Positions 25,684 to 34,547 of a stretch of 64,000 bases of DNA are shown here, piece after piece; positions within the stretch are counted from its first letter, which is position 1, and the number at the start of each line of letters is the position of its first letter. This stretch comes from Candidatus Nanoarchaeia archaeon (GTDB lineage Archaea > Nanobdellota > Nanobdellia > Woesearchaeales > JANQNE01). The DNA is taken from NCBI GenBank assembly GCA_028279725.1, contig JANQNE010000001.1, positions 62,001 to 126,000 on the forward strand. Direction: 5' to 3'. Both the position numbers and the translations under genes were made by a program. Below the pieces are notes generated by a model. The model saw only the letters and a list, made by a program, of their open reading frames with translations, was not told the origin of the DNA and searched no databases.

Positions 25684-26318
25684 CTTGAATAATCCCTTAT
25701 CTGCCTTACATATTTTCTAACTTCATGTTCTACATGTTCACTTCCTATAATCTCAGATATCATCGCTATCTTGCTTGCCCCAGCTTTAAGCACATTCTCT
25801 ATATTGTAGTCATGTATCCCTCCTATCACGACAATAGGGATCTTTATCTTCTTATTAGCTTCTTTTATCCCATTCAACCCAATCGCTTCAGCAGCATCTT
25901 TCTTTGTATCAGTTGGAAATATAGGGCCCAATCCAACATAATTTGCTCCTTCTCTTTCCGCCTTCAGAGCTTCTTCAATCGTACTTGCACTGACACCTAC
26001 TATCTTGTTATATCCTAATTTTGCTCTTGCAACATCATAACTTTCATCTTTCTGTCCGACATGAACTCCATCAGCATCAGATGCCAAAGCAACTTCAATG
26101 CTATCATTAACGATAAACAACACATCTTCCCCGCACAATTCCTTTATCTGCTTCGCTTTCTGGACCATCTCATCTACACTTTTATTCTTCTCCCTATACT
26201 GCACTACCTTAACTCCGCCCCTGATAGCAGCCTTTACATCTTCAATTACATCATTTTTAGTCAGATTGCTGTCTGTTATAAAATACAGATCAATATCATT
26301 CAGGATTTCCTTCTTCAT
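25680..26318 (-). CDS. thiE: Thiamine-phosphate synthase
   Basis: A 212-residue TIM-barrel protein with ThiE motifs: LYFITDSNL, VVQYREKNK (pyrophosphate and pyrimidine binding), LFIVNDSIEVALASDADGVHVGQ, VGVSASTIEEA, YVGLGPIFPTDTKKDA, and IPIVVIGGI. It joins the hydroxymethyl-pyrimidine and thiazole phosphates. The start at 26318 gives the normal length; the open frame continues 72 codons upstream without homology-like sequence. With thiL it supplies the last two steps of thiamine diphosphate synthesis. The HMP and thiazole branches are not in the window, so precursors may be salvaged. Confidence 0.92.
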   Translation of the reverse strand: MKKEILNDIDLYFITDSNLTKNDVIEDVKAAIRGGVKVVQYREKNKSVDEMVQKAKQIKELCGEDVLFIVNDSIEVALASDADGVHVGQKDESYDVARAKLGYNKIVGVSASTIEEALKAEREGANYVGLGPIFPTDTKKDAAEAIGLNGIKEANKKIKIPIVVIGGIHDYNIENVLKAGASKIAMISEIIGSEHVEHEVRKYVRQIRDYSR

Positions 26319-26356
26319 GATCAAAACAATTCCCCATCTATTTAATAATCTTACTA

Positions 26357-27634
26357 TTAAAGCAGAAAATATAGTATCACAGGCATTAGCAGACAACCCA
26401 TGGCATGATTCCTTCCAACTCCTTTCAGAGCAGGAATGATCCCTATCGCTGTGCTTACAAGCAAAACAAATATCCCAGTCCAGCCGGAAAAGAAGAAGAC
26501 CATACCACTTACAAATATTATCACAGAGCTGCACACAAGTTTATAGTTAACTTTCCCAATAACATTACAAAAAACTCTAGTTATCAAAAAAGCAAGAAAT
26601 GTAGCAACTCCTCCGGCAACCAAAGCGACTCCCAATAAAACAATCAGCCCATTAAGATCTATCCCTTTAACAATTTCCAGCACGACCAATACAGCTCCAT
26701 TCCTCGCTTTCTCCAGCATATACAAGGTAACAAGACTAAATAAAAAATTCACAGTATTTATCCCACCCACTAAAACCATAAACGCATGATGCCCCATCCT
26801 TCCGACGATCTCTCTTCCGATTATAGCAGCCTGTGCAGCACCTAATCCCGGAAATATTCCGGTCAAGCTCCCAGAAAAAACAGCAGCACCCAATGCCTTT
26901 CCCAACTCACTCTTCGGAACTTTAATGCTCTCACTGATAACTTGCTTTGGAATCTTTACATTATTTGACAAAGATGTAACTAAAGTGCTTATCCCAAACA
27001 TCCCAGAAAGCATAGGAAATAAAGGCTGCTCAAGATTAGGCATACTCAAGACAATTATTCCTAAAAGCCCGGATATAAAAAATACAAAAAAGCTCCAAAA
27101 AACTTTCTTCTCTTTCAGAACCATAAATGAAACGATAGCCAGCAATATCCACCCCATGTAACCCTTCACAGAATTGTATATGATTGGAACAAAAGGCATC
27201 AACACAGGGATCAAGATAACAGTCAAAACCAAAGCCAACAAACTTCCAATCACTGTCAACTTAACAGCCTCATAACCTTTCCCTTCTAACAATAATCTAT
27301 GCCCTGGCAAAACATTCAATGCCTGATCAGCATCAGGAGCTCCCAAAAACACAGATGGAATACTGTCCAAAAAAGTATGAACAACAGCCATCGATATTAT
27401 AAAACATGCCAGCACAATCGGAGAAGTAACACCCAACAGATAACCAGAAACACTAAGCAACAATAGACTAACTAAATTAATATGCACTCCAGGAATAAGG
27501 CCTGTGAATACCCCGGAGAGCACACCAATCCCTACAGCAAGTATGATTTGCGAAAACAATGGTCTCAGCCTTTTCGTATGCCAGCGGGAATCCAACTTAA
27601 ACAATGTATTAAGGTGTACTTTACCTTTTGGCAC
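26357..27634 (-). CDS. TctA/DUF112-family polytopic membrane protein
   Basis: A 425-residue protein with about ten hydrophobic spans. It has the duplicated signature of the archaeal TctA-like family: GVFTGLIPGVHIN near residue 39 and GSLTGIFPGLGAAQAA near 254. The GTG start at 27634 fits a leaderless message from a TATA box near 27661-27668. An inverted repeat GGTGTAC/GTACACC (27613-27619 and 27639-27645) overlaps the start and could be an operator. It lies 38 nt upstream of thiE, so a link to thiamine or precursor transport is possible but unproven. A homologous fragment lies at 30179-30310. Confidence 0.75.
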   Translation of the reverse strand: MPKGKVHLNTLFKLDSRWHTKRLRPLFSQIILAVGIGVLSGVFTGLIPGVHINLVSLLLLSVSGYLLGVTSPIVLACFIISMAVVHTFLDSIPSVFLGAPDADQALNVLPGHRLLLEGKGYEAVKLTVIGSLLALVLTVILIPVLMPFVPIIYNSVKGYMGWILLAIVSFMVLKEKKVFWSFFVFFISGLLGIIVLSMPNLEQPLFPMLSGMFGISTLVTSLSNNVKIPKQVISESIKVPKSELGKALGAAVFSGSLTGIFPGLGAAQAAIIGREIVGRMGHHAFMVLVGGINTVNFLFSLVTLYMLEKARNGAVLVVLEIVKGIDLNGLIVLLGVALVAGGVATFLAFLITRVFCNVIGKVNYKLVCSSVIIFVSGMVFFFSGWTGIFVLLVSTAIGIIPALKGVGRNHAMGCLLMPVILYFLL

Positions 27635-27840
27635 ATCAGTACACCAATGCCTTTATGTTATATAAATATTTCTGGTTTGATATGCACTCCGGGTTTAATT
27701 TATCAGAAAAAGAGCACATTAGGATGTTTTTGGCATGAAAATAGTAAAAATATATCCTTATTTGAGAAAATAAAATAATAAAGAAAAGGTTCCTATTTTT
27801 TAATTTTATATAATAAATTAGTATAAATTTATTATTTCTT

Positions 27841-27867
27841 TGTTTCGCAACATAGAAACATTTATAT
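27841..27867 (+). promoter_or_regulatory. Operator and TATA box of the ArsR-like gene
   Basis: TGTTTC-N8-GAAACA is a perfect inverted repeat directly abutting a TATA box (TTTATATA, 27861-27867). The ATG at 27892 is about 28 nt downstream, so the message is probably leaderless. The site is well placed for autoregulation by the ArsR-like product. Confidence 0.6.
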
Positions 27868-27891
27868 AGTCTTTGTTACGGTAATTAGAGT

Positions 27892-28176
27892 ATGCCGGAT
27901 GAAAAGCTTGCAAGAGCCTTGGGATCTAGGATAAGAAGGAATATTCTTCATTCACTAATAAAAAAAGAGCTATCCGTGCATAAAATAGCAGAACAATTTA
28001 GTTTGTCCGAAGTAAATTCTTCAAAACACCTAAAAAAACTTTATGATTTAGGATTACTTAATACAAGAACAGAAGGAAGAGAAAGATTCTATTCTTTAAA
28101 GATTCCAGAGATAAGACTACTCATTAAGGAATATGATAAGGTAGTTGAAGTTTTAGGAAAAAATAAAATGGTGTAA
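27892..28176 (+). CDS. ArsR-family winged-helix regulator
   Basis: A 94-residue protein with ArsR-type winged helix: LGSRIRRNILHSLIKK, LSVHKIAEQFSL, recognition helix VNSSKHLKKLYDLGLL, and a wing TEGRERFYSL. No Cys pair typical of metal-sensing ArsR proteins is present, so the signal is unknown. It heads a three-gene plus-strand operon with a zinc-finger mini-protein and a monovalent cation antiporter. Codon use here is more AT-rich than in the neighbouring thiamine and ribosomal genes, hinting at transfer. Confidence 0.8.
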   Translation: MPDEKLARALGSRIRRNILHSLIKKELSVHKIAEQFSLSEVNSSKHLKKLYDLGLLNTRTEGRERFYSLKIPEIRLLIKEYDKVVEVLGKNKMV

Positions 28177-28190
28177 GGAGGAGATGAAAT

Positions 28191-28334
28191 ATGAAATGTC
28201 CACGTTGTAAAAATGAAGTATTAAAAAAAGCAAGGATTCATGATTTAGAGGTGGATTATTGTTCAAAATGTCATGGGATCTGGCTTGACAAAGATGAACT
28301 AGATCAGATTTGTGGAAACACAAATGAAGATTAA
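28191..28334 (+). CDS. TFIIB-type zinc-ribbon mini-protein
   Basis: A 47-residue protein with two Cys pairs (CPRC near residue 3 and CSKC near 24) and the GIWLDKDEL ending typical of short zf-TFIIB domain proteins found in bacteria and archaea. A strong AGGAGG site precedes the ATG by seven bases. It lies 14 nt after the ArsR-like gene and 9 nt before the antiporter gene, so it belongs to that operon. Its role in the family is not established. Confidence 0.75.
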   Translation: MKCPRCKNEVLKKARIHDLEVDYCSKCHGIWLDKDELDQICGNTNED

Positions 28335-28343
28335 GCATAACAA

Positions 28344-30062
28344 ATGAACCCAGCTATATTTAATGAATTAAGTATCATTCTTCTTATAACAGTAGTTGTA
28401 ACCGGATTTATTAAAATATTAAAACAGCCTGCAATCATTGGATATATTCTAAGTGGAATCTTAGCAGGTCCATTTGTTTTCAATATAATAGATTCACATG
28501 AGACCTTAACAGCATTTTCTCATATAGGTATTGCTCTTCTTCTTTTTTTAGTAGGACTTAACTTGAACCCAAAGGTTATCAAAGATGTTGGAAAAATATC
28601 CTTGATAACAGGACTTGGACAAGTAATCTTTACAACATCAATAGGTTTTGTTATAGTTAAGGCTTTTGGATTCTCAAACATCACCTCATTATATATTGCA
28701 ATTGCATTAGCATTTAGTAGCACAATAATCATAATGAAATTATTGTCTGACAAGAGAGATTTAGAATCCCTTTATGGGAGAATATCTATTGGATTTCTTA
28801 TAGTGCAAGATTTTATAGCTATAGTGATACTTCTTGTCATTTCAACATTTAATAATGGAGTAAATATTGCCTCCATGGCTTTTGAAACTATTTTAAAAGG
28901 GGCAGGAGGGATATTAGTTTTATTTTTATTGACAATATATCTTTTGCCTAAATTGACAGAAATAATTGCAAAATCTCAGGAATTTTTACTCCTTTTCTCA
29001 CTTAGTTGGTGCTTTGTCATAGCATCTGCTTTTCATTATCTAAATTTTTCTATAGAAGCAGGAGCATTGCTTGCAGGTATAACATTATCTATGTCACCTT
29101 ATCATTTTGAGATAAGTTCTAGATTAAGGCCACTTAGAGATTTCTTTCTGATATTATTTTTTATAATTCTTGGTTCAGAGATGATGTTTTCTAATATATT
29201 TGTAAATTTACCAGCAATCTTAGTATTGTCTTTTTTTGTTTTGATAGGAAATCCACTGATAGTTATGATCTTAATGGGGTTATTAGGTTATACTAAAAGA
29301 AACAGCTTTTTGTGTGGTCTTACTGTTGCTCAAATAAGTGAATTTTCGCTCATATTGATCACTATGGGTGTTTCTGTAGGTCATCTAGGAAGTAACATAT
29401 TATCTTTTGTTACAGCAGTTGGTTTAATAACATTTGCAGGATCAACCTATATGATAATTTATTCTCATAAGATTTATCCCAAAATATCTAAGTTTTTATC
29501 TATATTTGAAAGGAGGGGCAGAAAAGTCGATGAGCATAAGTATCATGAGAAAGATGACCACCATATAATCATATTTGGATATGACCATATTGGATTGGAT
29601 GTTATGGAGTCTCTTAAAAAAATAAAAAAGAAATTCCTTATAATAGATTATGATCCAGATGTTATCACAAAACTTTCTAAAGAAGGTTATGATTGCAGGT
29701 ATGGGGACGCTAATGATTCTGAACTATTAGATGAGCTTAATCTTTCTAGAGCTAAGATGATAATATCTACAATTCCTGAAATTGAAACCAACTTACTTAT
29801 TATGAAAAAAGTTAAATTAGTTAATAAAAAAGCAATTATAGTGGTTGTATCTCATCAAATTGAAGAAGCTGAAAGAATGTATGAAGAAGGGGCAACTTAC
29901 GTAATCTTGCCTGATTTCTTAGGTGGAAAACATTTCTCTACATTGCTTGAAAGAAATAAACTTAAAATGCATAAATTCGTGGAGGAGAAGATTGCTCACA
30001 TAGAACATATAAAAAATAGAAAAAATTTGAGTCACAAACACATTTCTCGTTATCATAAATAA
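28344..30062 (+). CDS. CPA2-type cation:proton antiporter with RCK_N domain (KefB-like)
   Basis: A 572-residue protein. Residues 1-380 hold about twelve membrane spans of the Na+/H+ or K+/H+ exchanger type, with GYILSGILAGPF, LLLFLVGLNLNP and LAFSSTIIIMKLLSD among the family blocks. Residues about 405-530 form a Rossmann RCK_N/TrkA-N domain (IIIFGYDHIGLDVMESL, then LIIDYD, then GDANDSELLDEL). It likely exchanges K+ or Na+ for protons at the cell membrane, gated by nucleotide binding. The preceding ArsR-like protein is a candidate regulator. Confidence 0.85.
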   Translation: MNPAIFNELSIILLITVVVTGFIKILKQPAIIGYILSGILAGPFVFNIIDSHETLTAFSHIGIALLLFLVGLNLNPKVIKDVGKISLITGLGQVIFTTSIGFVIVKAFGFSNITSLYIAIALAFSSTIIIMKLLSDKRDLESLYGRISIGFLIVQDFIAIVILLVISTFNNGVNIASMAFETILKGAGGILVLFLLTIYLLPKLTEIIAKSQEFLLLFSLSWCFVIASAFHYLNFSIEAGALLAGITLSMSPYHFEISSRLRPLRDFFLILFFIILGSEMMFSNIFVNLPAILVLSFFVLIGNPLIVMILMGLLGYTKRNSFLCGLTVAQISEFSLILITMGVSVGHLGSNILSFVTAVGLITFAGSTYMIIYSHKIYPKISKFLSIFERRGRKVDEHKYHEKDDHHIIIFGYDHIGLDVMESLKKIKKKFLIIDYDPDVITKLSKEGYDCRYGDANDSELLDELNLSRAKMIISTIPEIETNLLIMKKVKLVNKKAIIVVVSHQIEEAERMYEEGATYVILPDFLGGKHFSTLLERNKLKMHKFVEEKIAHIEHIKNRKNLSHKHISRYHK

Positions 30063-30394
30063 TTATAGATTTTAGAAAGAAATCTAAATTATTATCTAAG
30101 ACTCAAAATATCTTTTTGGTAGCTTTATCAAAATCAACATTAAGGGGAGTAAAAACCAAACAAACCGCCATTTATTTATCAAACAATTTTCTGTAATGCT
30201 TTTGTCATACAACTGGATTTTACATAAGAATTAACATTCCCTAAGCCTGTAAAAACTCCACTAACTATTCCAAGCAGAACTGCAAGCATTATCTCAGCAA
30301 ACATACTCATATAGATTTCTTTCTTCTTATTATACTTTTCTCCCTTGTCAGTATATAAAAAAGAATTATAAAATTCCAGATAAGAATAAATAAA
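30063..30394. other. Intergenic region with a decayed gene fragment
   Basis: This stretch contains the minus-strand TctA-like fragment at 30179-30310 and the promoter of the gene at 30395. Apart from these I see no gene; the left 100 bases contain a weak AT-rich hairpin (AGATTT near 30067 with AAATCT near 30084). Confidence 0.5.
30179..30310 (-). pseudogene. N-terminal fragment of a TctA/DUF112-like membrane protein
   Basis: A 43-codon open frame whose first half, with LAVLLGIVSGVFTGL, matches the N-terminus of the full-length protein at 26357-27634 (LAVGIGVLSGVFTGL). The similarity is lost after about 25 residues and a stop follows. It is best explained as the remnant of a duplicate copy, perhaps broken during insertion of the antiporter operon between the two copies. 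A functional micro-protein is less likely. Confidence 0.5.
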
Positions 30395-31468
30395 ATGAAA
30401 TTATCAAACCTATTAGTCATCTTCCTGATATTTATTCTTATGATGATATCTTTTTTAGCGTACAACGGAATCATATCTGACAGAAGGATCCAGGATAACT
30501 CCAACTCACTTATAGGGTTTAACAAAGTTTCAGGTATAATGAAAGACCTGCAGATCTATACACTATTACTTAAGACAACAGATAATATGGGAGAATTTAA
30601 TTCAATCTCAATATTGATGGATTCTGTCAAATTAGAATTTGAAGATAAGTTTAAGATAAAAACGCCTGACTGTATAGAGAGGGAAGAATTAAATTCAATA
30701 ATCTCAGATTTTGAAGAACTAAGCAAAATAAGCGATGAAATCAAAGAACTACAGAAAGAAAAGATAGAAAATAGAGAGATATTCGACAGCAAGCGGGATC
30801 CAGAAAGAAATATGAGACATGCTATCAGAGACATAGCCTACACTTATGAAGATATAGAACTTACAAAAAGAGTAAGTAAGCTTATCTATTACAGCAAAGA
30901 AGCACTTTTCCAGTATAAAAATAAAAAAAAGGTAGACTCATGGCTTGATTCAATAGAGAATCTAAAGAACAGATTAGATGAAATTCAGACAGATCCATCG
31001 ACTATCGATCATCTTCTTAATAATATTTCAGGATATACTTCAGTCGCAAAGGAGATGGGAGATATAGTGATAAGGGAATCTAATATCTTGGTTCTTGAGG
31101 ATGAAAAAGTAAGATCATTAAACCAGATAATAGAAAAACAAGGTCTGATGGGAGAAAAAAGGCAGAAAAGATCAGATGATCTTGCCAGCTCATTAAACAA
31201 TACATCTCAGGAATCCTCTTCAAACCTAATAATGGCACTCTTCGTGGTGATGTTTGTATTGATATCTATGATTTTCTTCCTGTTTGTCTCAGTTGACAGG
31301 CCTCTGCATGAATTGACCCATACCATCAATGAAGTAAGTAAAGGAAATTTCGATGTAACGATCGATAAAAAAAGCTATATTTCAGAGATAAGAGATATAA
31401 AAGAATCATTGGGTAAGATCCTTACAAGCATGAAACTATATGTTCTAAGATCAAAGAAGAAGAGATAG
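30395..31468 (+). CDS. Two-TM coiled-coil protein with C-terminal HAMP domain
   Basis: A 357-residue protein. One span at about 4-26, an extracytoplasmic helical region of about 250 residues, a second span near 277-300 (LIMALFVVMFVLISMIFFLF) and a HAMP-like linker (DRPLHELTHTINEVSKGNF) to the end. This is the sensor half of a chemoreceptor or sensor kinase with no signalling domain after HAMP. It may signal through a separate partner or be a reduced receptor. No partner is seen nearby. Confidence 0.72.
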   Translation: MKLSNLLVIFLIFILMMISFLAYNGIISDRRIQDNSNSLIGFNKVSGIMKDLQIYTLLLKTTDNMGEFNSISILMDSVKLEFEDKFKIKTPDCIEREELNSIISDFEELSKISDEIKELQKEKIENREIFDSKRDPERNMRHAIRDIAYTYEDIELTKRVSKLIYYSKEALFQYKNKKKVDSWLDSIENLKNRLDEIQTDPSTIDHLLNNISGYTSVAKEMGDIVIRESNILVLEDEKVRSLNQIIEKQGLMGEKRQKRSDDLASSLNNTSQESSSNLIMALFVVMFVLISMIFFLFVSVDRPLHELTHTINEVSKGNFDVTIDKKSYISEIRDIKESLGKILTSMKLYVLRSKKKR

Positions 31469-31470
31469 AT

Positions 31471-31815
31471 TCAATCTTTCCTTATCTCATCTGCAATGAT
31501 CTCTAATTTTCCTTCAAACTCTTCTACAGTTCCTTCAATATAGACAAAATCTCCTTCATCTACATTAACATCCCCATCCTTGAACAAAACAACAGTTATT
31601 GCCTTAGGCTGAGAAACACTTAATATTGCTATCTTTTCAAGGTCATTCACCTTCTCAACAACTCCCCTGATCTTAACATCCTTTTCAATATCCATGGCAG
31701 TTATCTTCTCGATAACCTTCTCTTCAACAACAATCTGCTCAGAGAAATAGAACAATACAACTAATCCAACGATAGCGCAACAAAGAGCTATTTTTAATAA
31801 AGTAGTTTCTTTCAT
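31471..31815 (-). CDS. Membrane-anchored OB-fold protein
   Basis: A 114-residue protein. One span (residues 7-24) is followed by an OB-fold-like barrel: KVIEKITAMDIEKDVKIRG, VEKVNDLEKIAILSVS, ITVVLFKDGDVNVDEGDFV, and VEEFEGKLEIIADEI. The pattern is that of small nucleic-acid-binding OB domains tethered outside the membrane, seen in archaea and some bacterial nucleases. Substrate unknown. It converges with the HAMP gene. Confidence 0.65.
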   Translation of the reverse strand: MKETTLLKIALCCAIVGLVVLFYFSEQIVVEEKVIEKITAMDIEKDVKIRGVVEKVNDLEKIAILSVSQPKAITVVLFKDGDVNVDEGDFVYIEGTVEEFEGKLEIIADEIRKD

Positions 31816-31892
31816 CCCTTAACAACATAATATAAACAGCTTAATAAATATTACCGAAAACTTTAATAATATCAAGAATCAACAAAATTATC

Positions 31893-32042
31893 ATGGAAAG
31901 GACAAACAATCCAAAGCAAAATGCATGTTGTTCTGGCTGCATAATGTGGAACAACCACCAGCACAAATGCTGGTATTATTGGGAATACAAGAAAGCCTGC
32001 ACTCAGTTTTTAGGAGAACAACAACCTCCCATTAACAAATAG
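31893..32042 (+). CDS. Cysteine- and aromatic-rich micro-protein
   Basis: A 49-residue protein with a CCSGC cluster near residue 14, further Cys near 28 and 38, and His and Trp residues between. The arrangement could bind a metal ion. The start lies 48 nt before the LonB TATA box, and no strong ribosome-binding site is seen. I recognise no family; coding status rests on the Cys/Trp composition, unusual for random AT-rich sequence. Confidence 0.5.
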   Translation: MERTNNPKQNACCSGCIMWNNHQHKCWYYWEYKKACTQFLGEQQPPINK

Positions 32043-32090
32043 ATTTCTAAATTAGTAAGATTTTTAAATACTTGATATTTGGTGTACACT

Positions 32091-34004
32091 ATGGCAAAAA
32101 AAGGGGTTAAGGAGCTGAAATTTAAGTCTACAAAAGAGATTTCAGTCTCAAAAAAGATTTCTGAACAGGTTATAGGCCAGGATAATGCAGTTGAAGTCAT
32201 AAAAAAAGCTGCAAAACAGAGAAGGCATGTTATGCTTATCGGAGAGCCTGGAACTGGCAAATCTATGCTTGGCCTTGCACTAGCAGAACTGTTGCCAAAA
32301 GAAAAACTAGTGGATATTATCTCTTTCTTCAATCCAAACGACGAAAACACACCGCTGATAAGAACCCTTCCAGCAGGAAAAGCAAGAGAAACGATCGGAA
32401 AAGCAAAATTAGAATCATTAAACATGTTCAAGAACCAGAATCTGCTCATGTTCGTCTTAGTATTGTTGGCCATGTTCACACCTTGGTGGGCTCGTTCACA
32501 TTACTTAAAAACAGACGGACCGACAGCAGCAAACATAATCTTCGCAGCATTATTCTTAGGAGGTATGCTGTTCCTTGCAGCATTTGTGATGTTCACAAGT
32601 ATAGGGGCAAGGATGGGAGCTCAAAAAAAAGTTTACGTTCCAAAAATAATCGTTGACAATTTTGCAAAAAAACAGGTTCCGTTCTATGATGCAACAGGAG
32701 CACATGCTGGAGCACTGTTAGGGGATGTATTACACGACCCATTCCAGTCAGGAGGATTAGGAACACCTTCTCATGAAAGAGTTGTAGCTGGAATGATACA
32801 CAAAGCAAATATGGGGGTATTATTTGTTGATGAGATTGCAACATTAAACCCAGCAACACAGCAGGAATTACTAACTGCACTTCAGGAAGGAAAGTATTCA
32901 ATAACAGGCCAGTCGGAGCGTTCAGCAGGAGCCATGGTAAGGACCGAAGCAGTTCCTTGTAAGTTCGTATTAGTTGCAGCTGGAAACATAGAGACAATAA
33001 GGCATATGCATCCTGCGCTAAGGTCAAGGATCAGAGGATATGGTTATGAAGTTTACATGAACGAAACAGTAAAAGACAATGTTGAAAACAGAAATAATAT
33101 AGCTGTATTTGTTGCACAAGAAGTTACAAAAGATGAAAAGATCCCTCATTTCTCAAAAGAAGCTGTCGATGCTATGATAGAAGAAGCAAGAAGGATGGCA
33201 AACAGAAAAGGCCATCTAACTTTAAGATTTAGAGAGCTTGGAGGATTGATCAGAGCAGCAGGGGATGTTGCAAAACAGAACAATTCCAAACTAGTAGAGA
33301 AAGAACACATAAAAGAGGCAAAGAAGATAGCGAGAACACTAGAGCAGCAGATCGCTGATAAGATCATAGAAAGGAAGAAGGAATATGAAGTTATTATAAC
33401 AACAGGAAAAACAGTAGGAAGAGTAAATGGATTGGCAGTCATGGGAGATGGCAACTCATTCTCCGGAATAATCCTTCCTATTGAATCAGAAGTGACACCT
33501 GGAGGAAAAGAGTCAGAGATAATAGCTACAGGAAAGCTTGGAGAGATCGCAAAAGAAGCTATAAAGAATGTTTCCGCAATAATCAAAAAATATTTCGGAG
33601 AAGACATCAAAGAAACTTATGACTTATACGTACAATTCTTACAGACATACGAAGGTGTTGAAGGAGATTCAGCTTCCATAGCTGTCGCTACTTCAATCAT
33701 TTCAGCATTAAAGAAGATTCCAGTAAAACAGGATATAGCGATGACAGGATCATTATCTGTAAGAGGAGAAGTCCTACCTATCGGCGGAGTTTCATACAAG
33801 ATAGAAGCTGCCATAGAAGCAGGTATAAAGAAAGTTATTGTTCCAAAACCAAATCTACAAGACATAATAGTTGATAAAGAAAAACTGAAAAATATACAGA
33901 TAATCCCAGTTGAAAGGATCTCAGAAGTTTTGAAAGAAGCATTAGACTGGAAAGGAAAAGAAAGCATACTCAAAAAGATCGTAAAAGCTAACGGAGGAAA
34001 ATGA
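32091..34004 (+). CDS. lonB: LonB membrane-associated ATP-dependent protease
   Basis: A 637-residue archaeal LonB. Walker [12 protein letters not shown] near residue 45, two inserted membrane spans (about 115-135 and 145-170), Walker [13 protein letters not shown] near 240, and a C-terminal protease domain with the catalytic Ser in [11 protein letters not shown] and Lys in [14 protein letters not shown]. It degrades misfolded and regulatory proteins at the membrane. The ATG at 32091 is preceded by a TATA-like TTTTTAAATA near 32060, so it is likely leaderless; a TTG four codons upstream is discounted. Confidence 0.95.
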   Translation: MAKKGVKELKFKSTKEISVSKKISEQVIGQDNAVEVIKKAAKQRRHVMLIGEPGTGKSMLGLALAELLPKEKLVDIISFFNPNDENTPLIRTLPAGKARETIGKAKLESLNMFKNQNLLMFVLVLLAMFTPWWARSHYLKTDGPTAANIIFAALFLGGMLFLAAFVMFTSIGARMGAQKKVYVPKIIVDNFAKKQVPFYDATGAHAGALLGDVLHDPFQSGGLGTPSHERVVAGMIHKANMGVLFVDEIATLNPATQQELLTALQEGKYSITGQSERSAGAMVRTEAVPCKFVLVAAGNIETIRHMHPALRSRIRGYGYEVYMNETVKDNVENRNNIAVFVAQEVTKDEKIPHFSKEAVDAMIEEARRMANRKGHLTLRFRELGGLIRAAGDVAKQNNSKLVEKEHIKEAKKIARTLEQQIADKIIERKKEYEVIITTGKTVGRVNGLAVMGDGNSFSGIILPIESEVTPGGKESEIIATGKLGEIAKEAIKNVSAIIKKYFGEDIKETYDLYVQFLQTYEGVEGDSASIAVATSIISALKKIPVKQDIAMTGSLSVRGEVLPIGGVSYKIEAAIEAGIKKVIVPKPNLQDIIVDKEKLKNIQIIPVERISEVLKEALDWKGKESILKKIVKANGGK

Positions 34005-34171
34005 TGAAACTGAGCGAAATAGAACAATGCCCTCAGTGCGGCAGTTCAAACGTAGTTTATAGTGAGAAAAAAGATGAGATCATATGCAAGGATTGCGGCG
34101 CTATAACATCAGAGCTTACACCTGAGATGCAGAAAAAGCTTGAAAAGGCAAGTGAAGTTTTGAAGAATTAA
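34001..34171 (+). CDS. TFIIB-type zinc-ribbon mini-protein
   Basis: A 56-residue protein with CPQC near residue 11 and CKDC near 31 in a zinc-ribbon arrangement ([19 protein letters not shown]) resembling the N-terminal ribbon of TFB, followed by a Lys-rich helix. Its ATG overlaps the lonB stop (ATGA), so it is coupled to the protease. Whether it modulates transcription is unknown. Confidence 0.72.
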   Translation: MMKLSEIEQCPQCGSSNVVYSEKKDEIICKDCGAITSELTPEMQKKLEKASEVLKN

Positions 34172-34488
34172 TCTATCTTAAACTCAAAACTTTCTTCCAT
34201 GTCTTCTTCATGTCTTGTTATAGTTAAACTCACCGCTTCTTTAGGGTTCTTGGTCTTTAGTTTCTTCTTAAGTTCTTGAGTAAGGTCATAGTTCCATACA
34301 GACCATATCCTATCTACTTCTTCCCCATTCTCTTCAATAACATCAGAAGTCATCAATGCTTCAGTCATAGGATTCTTTGTAAAATCCCAATTCTTTATCT
34401 TCAGTTTTTTTGTTTCATTACCTTCAAATCTTAGATAGGTATCATAGCTGCTTTTCTTTTTCTCTACTTGATATTTCCATTTTGCCAT
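34168..34488 (-). CDS. Hypothetical small acidic/basic protein
   Basis: A 106-residue protein with a strand-rich N-terminal half (KWKYQVEKKKSSYDTYLRFEG) and a central ENGEEVDRIWSVWNYDL block. No signal peptide, membrane span or known motif. It converges with the zinc-ribbon gene with a 4-nt overlap. Function unknown. Confidence 0.5.
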   Translation of the reverse strand: MAKWKYQVEKKKSSYDTYLRFEGNETKKLKIKNWDFTKNPMTEALMTSDVIEENGEEVDRIWSVWNYDLTQELKKKLKTKNPKEAVSLTITRHEEDMEESFEFKID

Positions 34489-34513
34489 TTTATTCTCTCC
34501 GAGCTTTGCGAGT

Positions 34514-34547
34514 GAGACACCAGAAATCTCTGATTTCTCAGTGTCTC
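34514..34547. repeat. Intergenic hairpin related to 10764-10790
   Basis: GAGACAC-CAGAAATC-TCT-GATTTCTCA-GTGTCTC forms a strong hairpin between two minus-strand genes and overlaps the last codons of kae1. The CCAGAAA and TTTCTCAG core is shared with the hairpin at 10764-10790. Confidence 0.5.

Noticed and set aside
27635-27891. A thiamine-diphosphate riboswitch upstream of the membrane protein/thiE/thiL operon
   Set aside because: No CUGAGA or ACC-GAUC-type core is present; the message also appears leaderless.
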